Assembly: GCA_902765655.1 (NCBI GenBank)
Contig: CACXAK010000064.1
Span: forward strand, 1 to 6,537
Source of the DNA: an uncultured bacterium
Lineage (GTDB): Bacteria > Cyanobacteriota > Vampirovibrionia > Gastranaerophilales > Gastranaerophilaceae
Direction: 5' to 3'
Length of the DNA stretch: 6,537 nt
The translations under genes were made by a program, and so were the position numbers. The notes below the pieces were generated by a model. That model was not told where the DNA came from and did not search any database. It saw nothing but the letters and a program-made list of their open reading frames with translations. Shown here one piece after another: positions 5,305 through 6,537 of this stretch. How positions within the stretch are numbered: the first letter of the stretch is position 1; each line of letters opens with the position of its first letter.

Positions 5305-6537
5305 TTAGTACATCAAATCACCCACACCGAATGTAAAGTAGCCGTTTTTAGACCCATTACGTCCGGGGTTGGTAAGCGGAATACCATAATCGATTGATAA
5401 TGGACCCATACCCGGGATATATACCTTAAATCCGACACCGGCAGATACCGCATACATAGGTCTGTCGTATATTTTATCCGAAACAGTTCCGTTGAATACT
5501 TTACCTGCATCCATCCAAACCGTAAATCTCAGGTTATTAAGGAATGCGATTCTTGTTCTGTCCATAAACGGTATCGGAGTTGCAAATTCCGCAGAACCCA
5601 TTATAAATGCGTTACCCGTACCAACACCGCTCATTTTGAAACCTCTGATAGAATAAGGACCACCTAAGCGGTATGCCATAACTTCAGGTATGTTTCCGTG
5701 AATTGCTCCGCCTCCTTTAACTGTCAAAGATAAAGAAGATTTCTTTGCAATCGGAATATATTGTTTAATCATACCGGTAAGTTTGCCGTTGGTTTTATTA
5801 AAGCCGTTGATACCGATGCTTTCGTCAAATCTTAAACTTGCCATAGTCCCATGACGAACAACAGTTGCATTATCTCTTGTGTCATACATTAATGCAGGGC
5901 TTAATGATAAGAATAATCCGCCTTCTAATTGTTTAGCACGTTCAGATAGAGGCACATTGTATTGTCTGTATAAATTAGCAATTTTGGTTCTGTCACCCTC
6001 TTTTACATTGATATTTTCAACTCCCACGCTGAAAGATGTTGTAACGTGTCTGTTTCTTTTCATTTTATGAGCAAGTGTCATTTCACCGCCAAAGCGTTGT
6101 TCAATTGCCATTGGAATCTGATAAGAACCAAAATCTCTGAAGAATAATCTTGTATTCAATGAATTATCAGAGTTAAAGAAATATGGTTTGAAATAGCTCA
6201 ATTCTGCCTGCAAATTCATGTGATTTACTACGGAGTTATCGTTCATAATAACGCCGGTACCGGCCAAACCTGTAAGAGAAATTCTTTCTGCTCTCCCTCT
6301 GAAGTTATTTTCAGATATCCCGACGGATCCGAATAAACCTGTTGCGGTATCCAAACCACCGCCGACAGATATACTTGCTGTTCTTTGTTCCTTAATTTTT
6401 ATTGTAATGTCATAAGCATCAGGGATTTCTTCGCTAGGTTCAATTTCTCTTGTTACATCTTTGAATGCCTGAGTAGAATATAATCTTGATAAATCTTCTT
6501 TTATAAGATTTTCGTTATAAACCATGCCCGGCTCTGT
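5305..6537 (-). CDS. bamA: Outer-membrane assembly protein BamA/Omp85, N-terminus outside window
   Basis: This is the central barrel of the outer-membrane protein insertion machine. The frame is open to the window edge; the first internal Met (6525) is not a real start, since TEPG precedes it in frame. The 410 visible residues begin in the last POTRA domain (about 1-53: PGMVYNENLIKEDLSRLYS, then AFKDV, then YDITIKIKEQ). A 16-strand-type barrel follows, opening with SVGGGLDTATGLFGSVG and NNFRGRAERISL (about 78-88). Family signatures are YDTRDN (218-223) and GGPYSIRGF (about 292-300), whose RGF is the conserved motif of the loop-6 tip inside the barrel. The end, YFTFGVGDLMY, is an aromatic-ended beta-signal. 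The opening strand and LFGSVG are close to cyanobacterial Omp85 in style. ompH follows 56 bp downstream. A TamA-type paralogue is less likely given the neighbouring ompH. Confidence 0.93.
   Translation of the reverse strand, partial: TEPGMVYNENLIKEDLSRLYSTQAFKDVTREIEPSEEIPDAYDITIKIKEQRTASISVGGGLDTATGLFGSVGISENNFRGRAERISLTGLAGTGVIMNDNSVVNHMNLQAELSYFKPYFFNSDNSLNTRLFFRDFGSYQIPMAIEQRFGGEMTLAHKMKRNRHVTTSFSVGVENINVKEGDRTKIANLYRQYNVPLSERAKQLEGGLFLSLSPALMYDTRDNATVVRHGTMASLRFDESIGINGFNKTNGKLTGMIKQYIPIAKKSSLSLTVKGGGAIHGNIPEVMAYRLGGPYSIRGFKMSGVGTGNAFIMGSAEFATPIPFMDRTRIAFLNNLRFTVWMDAGKVFNGTVSDKIYDRPMYAVSAGVGFKVYIPGMGPLSIDYGIPLTNPGRNGSKNGYFTFGVGDLMY

Noticed and set aside
6523..6525. Met at 6525 as the start of the barrel protein
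   Set aside because: The frame continues upstream (TEPG) to the window edge, and the Met falls inside a POTRA domain motif, so the gene is cut by the window.

Overview
The window is AT-rich and compact, with six genes, and looks chromosomal. It encodes an outer-membrane biogenesis pair (an Omp85/BamA barrel and an OmpH/Skp-type periplasmic chaperone), so the organism has two membranes. The barrel opens with GGGLDTATGLFGSVG, which resembles cyanobacterial-type Omp85 proteins. The uridine phosphorylase looks like the type found in gut Clostridia. Low GC, a cyanobacterial-like Omp85 and gut-Firmicutes-like metabolism together suggest the non-photosynthetic cyanobacterial relatives (Vampirovibrionia/'Melainabacteria', for example Gastranaerophilales). 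This is an inference from remembered families, at about 0.6 confidence. A Negativicute-like or other low-GC diderm is the main alternative.

Left part: a truncated XRE-type DNA-binding protein points left and leaves the window. Divergent from it, after a 127-bp gap, is peptidyl-tRNA hydrolase (pth), reading right. It is followed by a 466-residue cytoplasmic TPR protein with its own strong extended -10 promoter.

Right part, all on the minus strand: bamA (5' end outside the window), then ompH, then udp, then a 492-residue protein. ompH and udp each appear to have their own promoter, both of the form TTGAAA-N16-(T/G)ATAAT. udp and the last gene are 4 nt apart, and the ribosome binding site of the last gene lies inside the end of udp, so they form a tight two-gene unit. 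The last gene ends tail-to-tail with the TPR gene, only 5 bp away.

The standout is that 492-residue protein. Its C-terminal two thirds reads as the cytoplasmic domain of FlhA/SctV, the export-gate ring of flagellar and type III secretion systems. The membrane-spanning export half is absent. In its place are a DUF4177-like domain and a predicted coiled coil. No other flagellar or secretion gene is present, and its partner is a nucleoside phosphorylase. This orphan soluble FlhA_C-like protein is the best candidate here for an undescribed system. A second signal is a perfect 9-bp inverted repeat at the predicted 5' end of the udp transcript.
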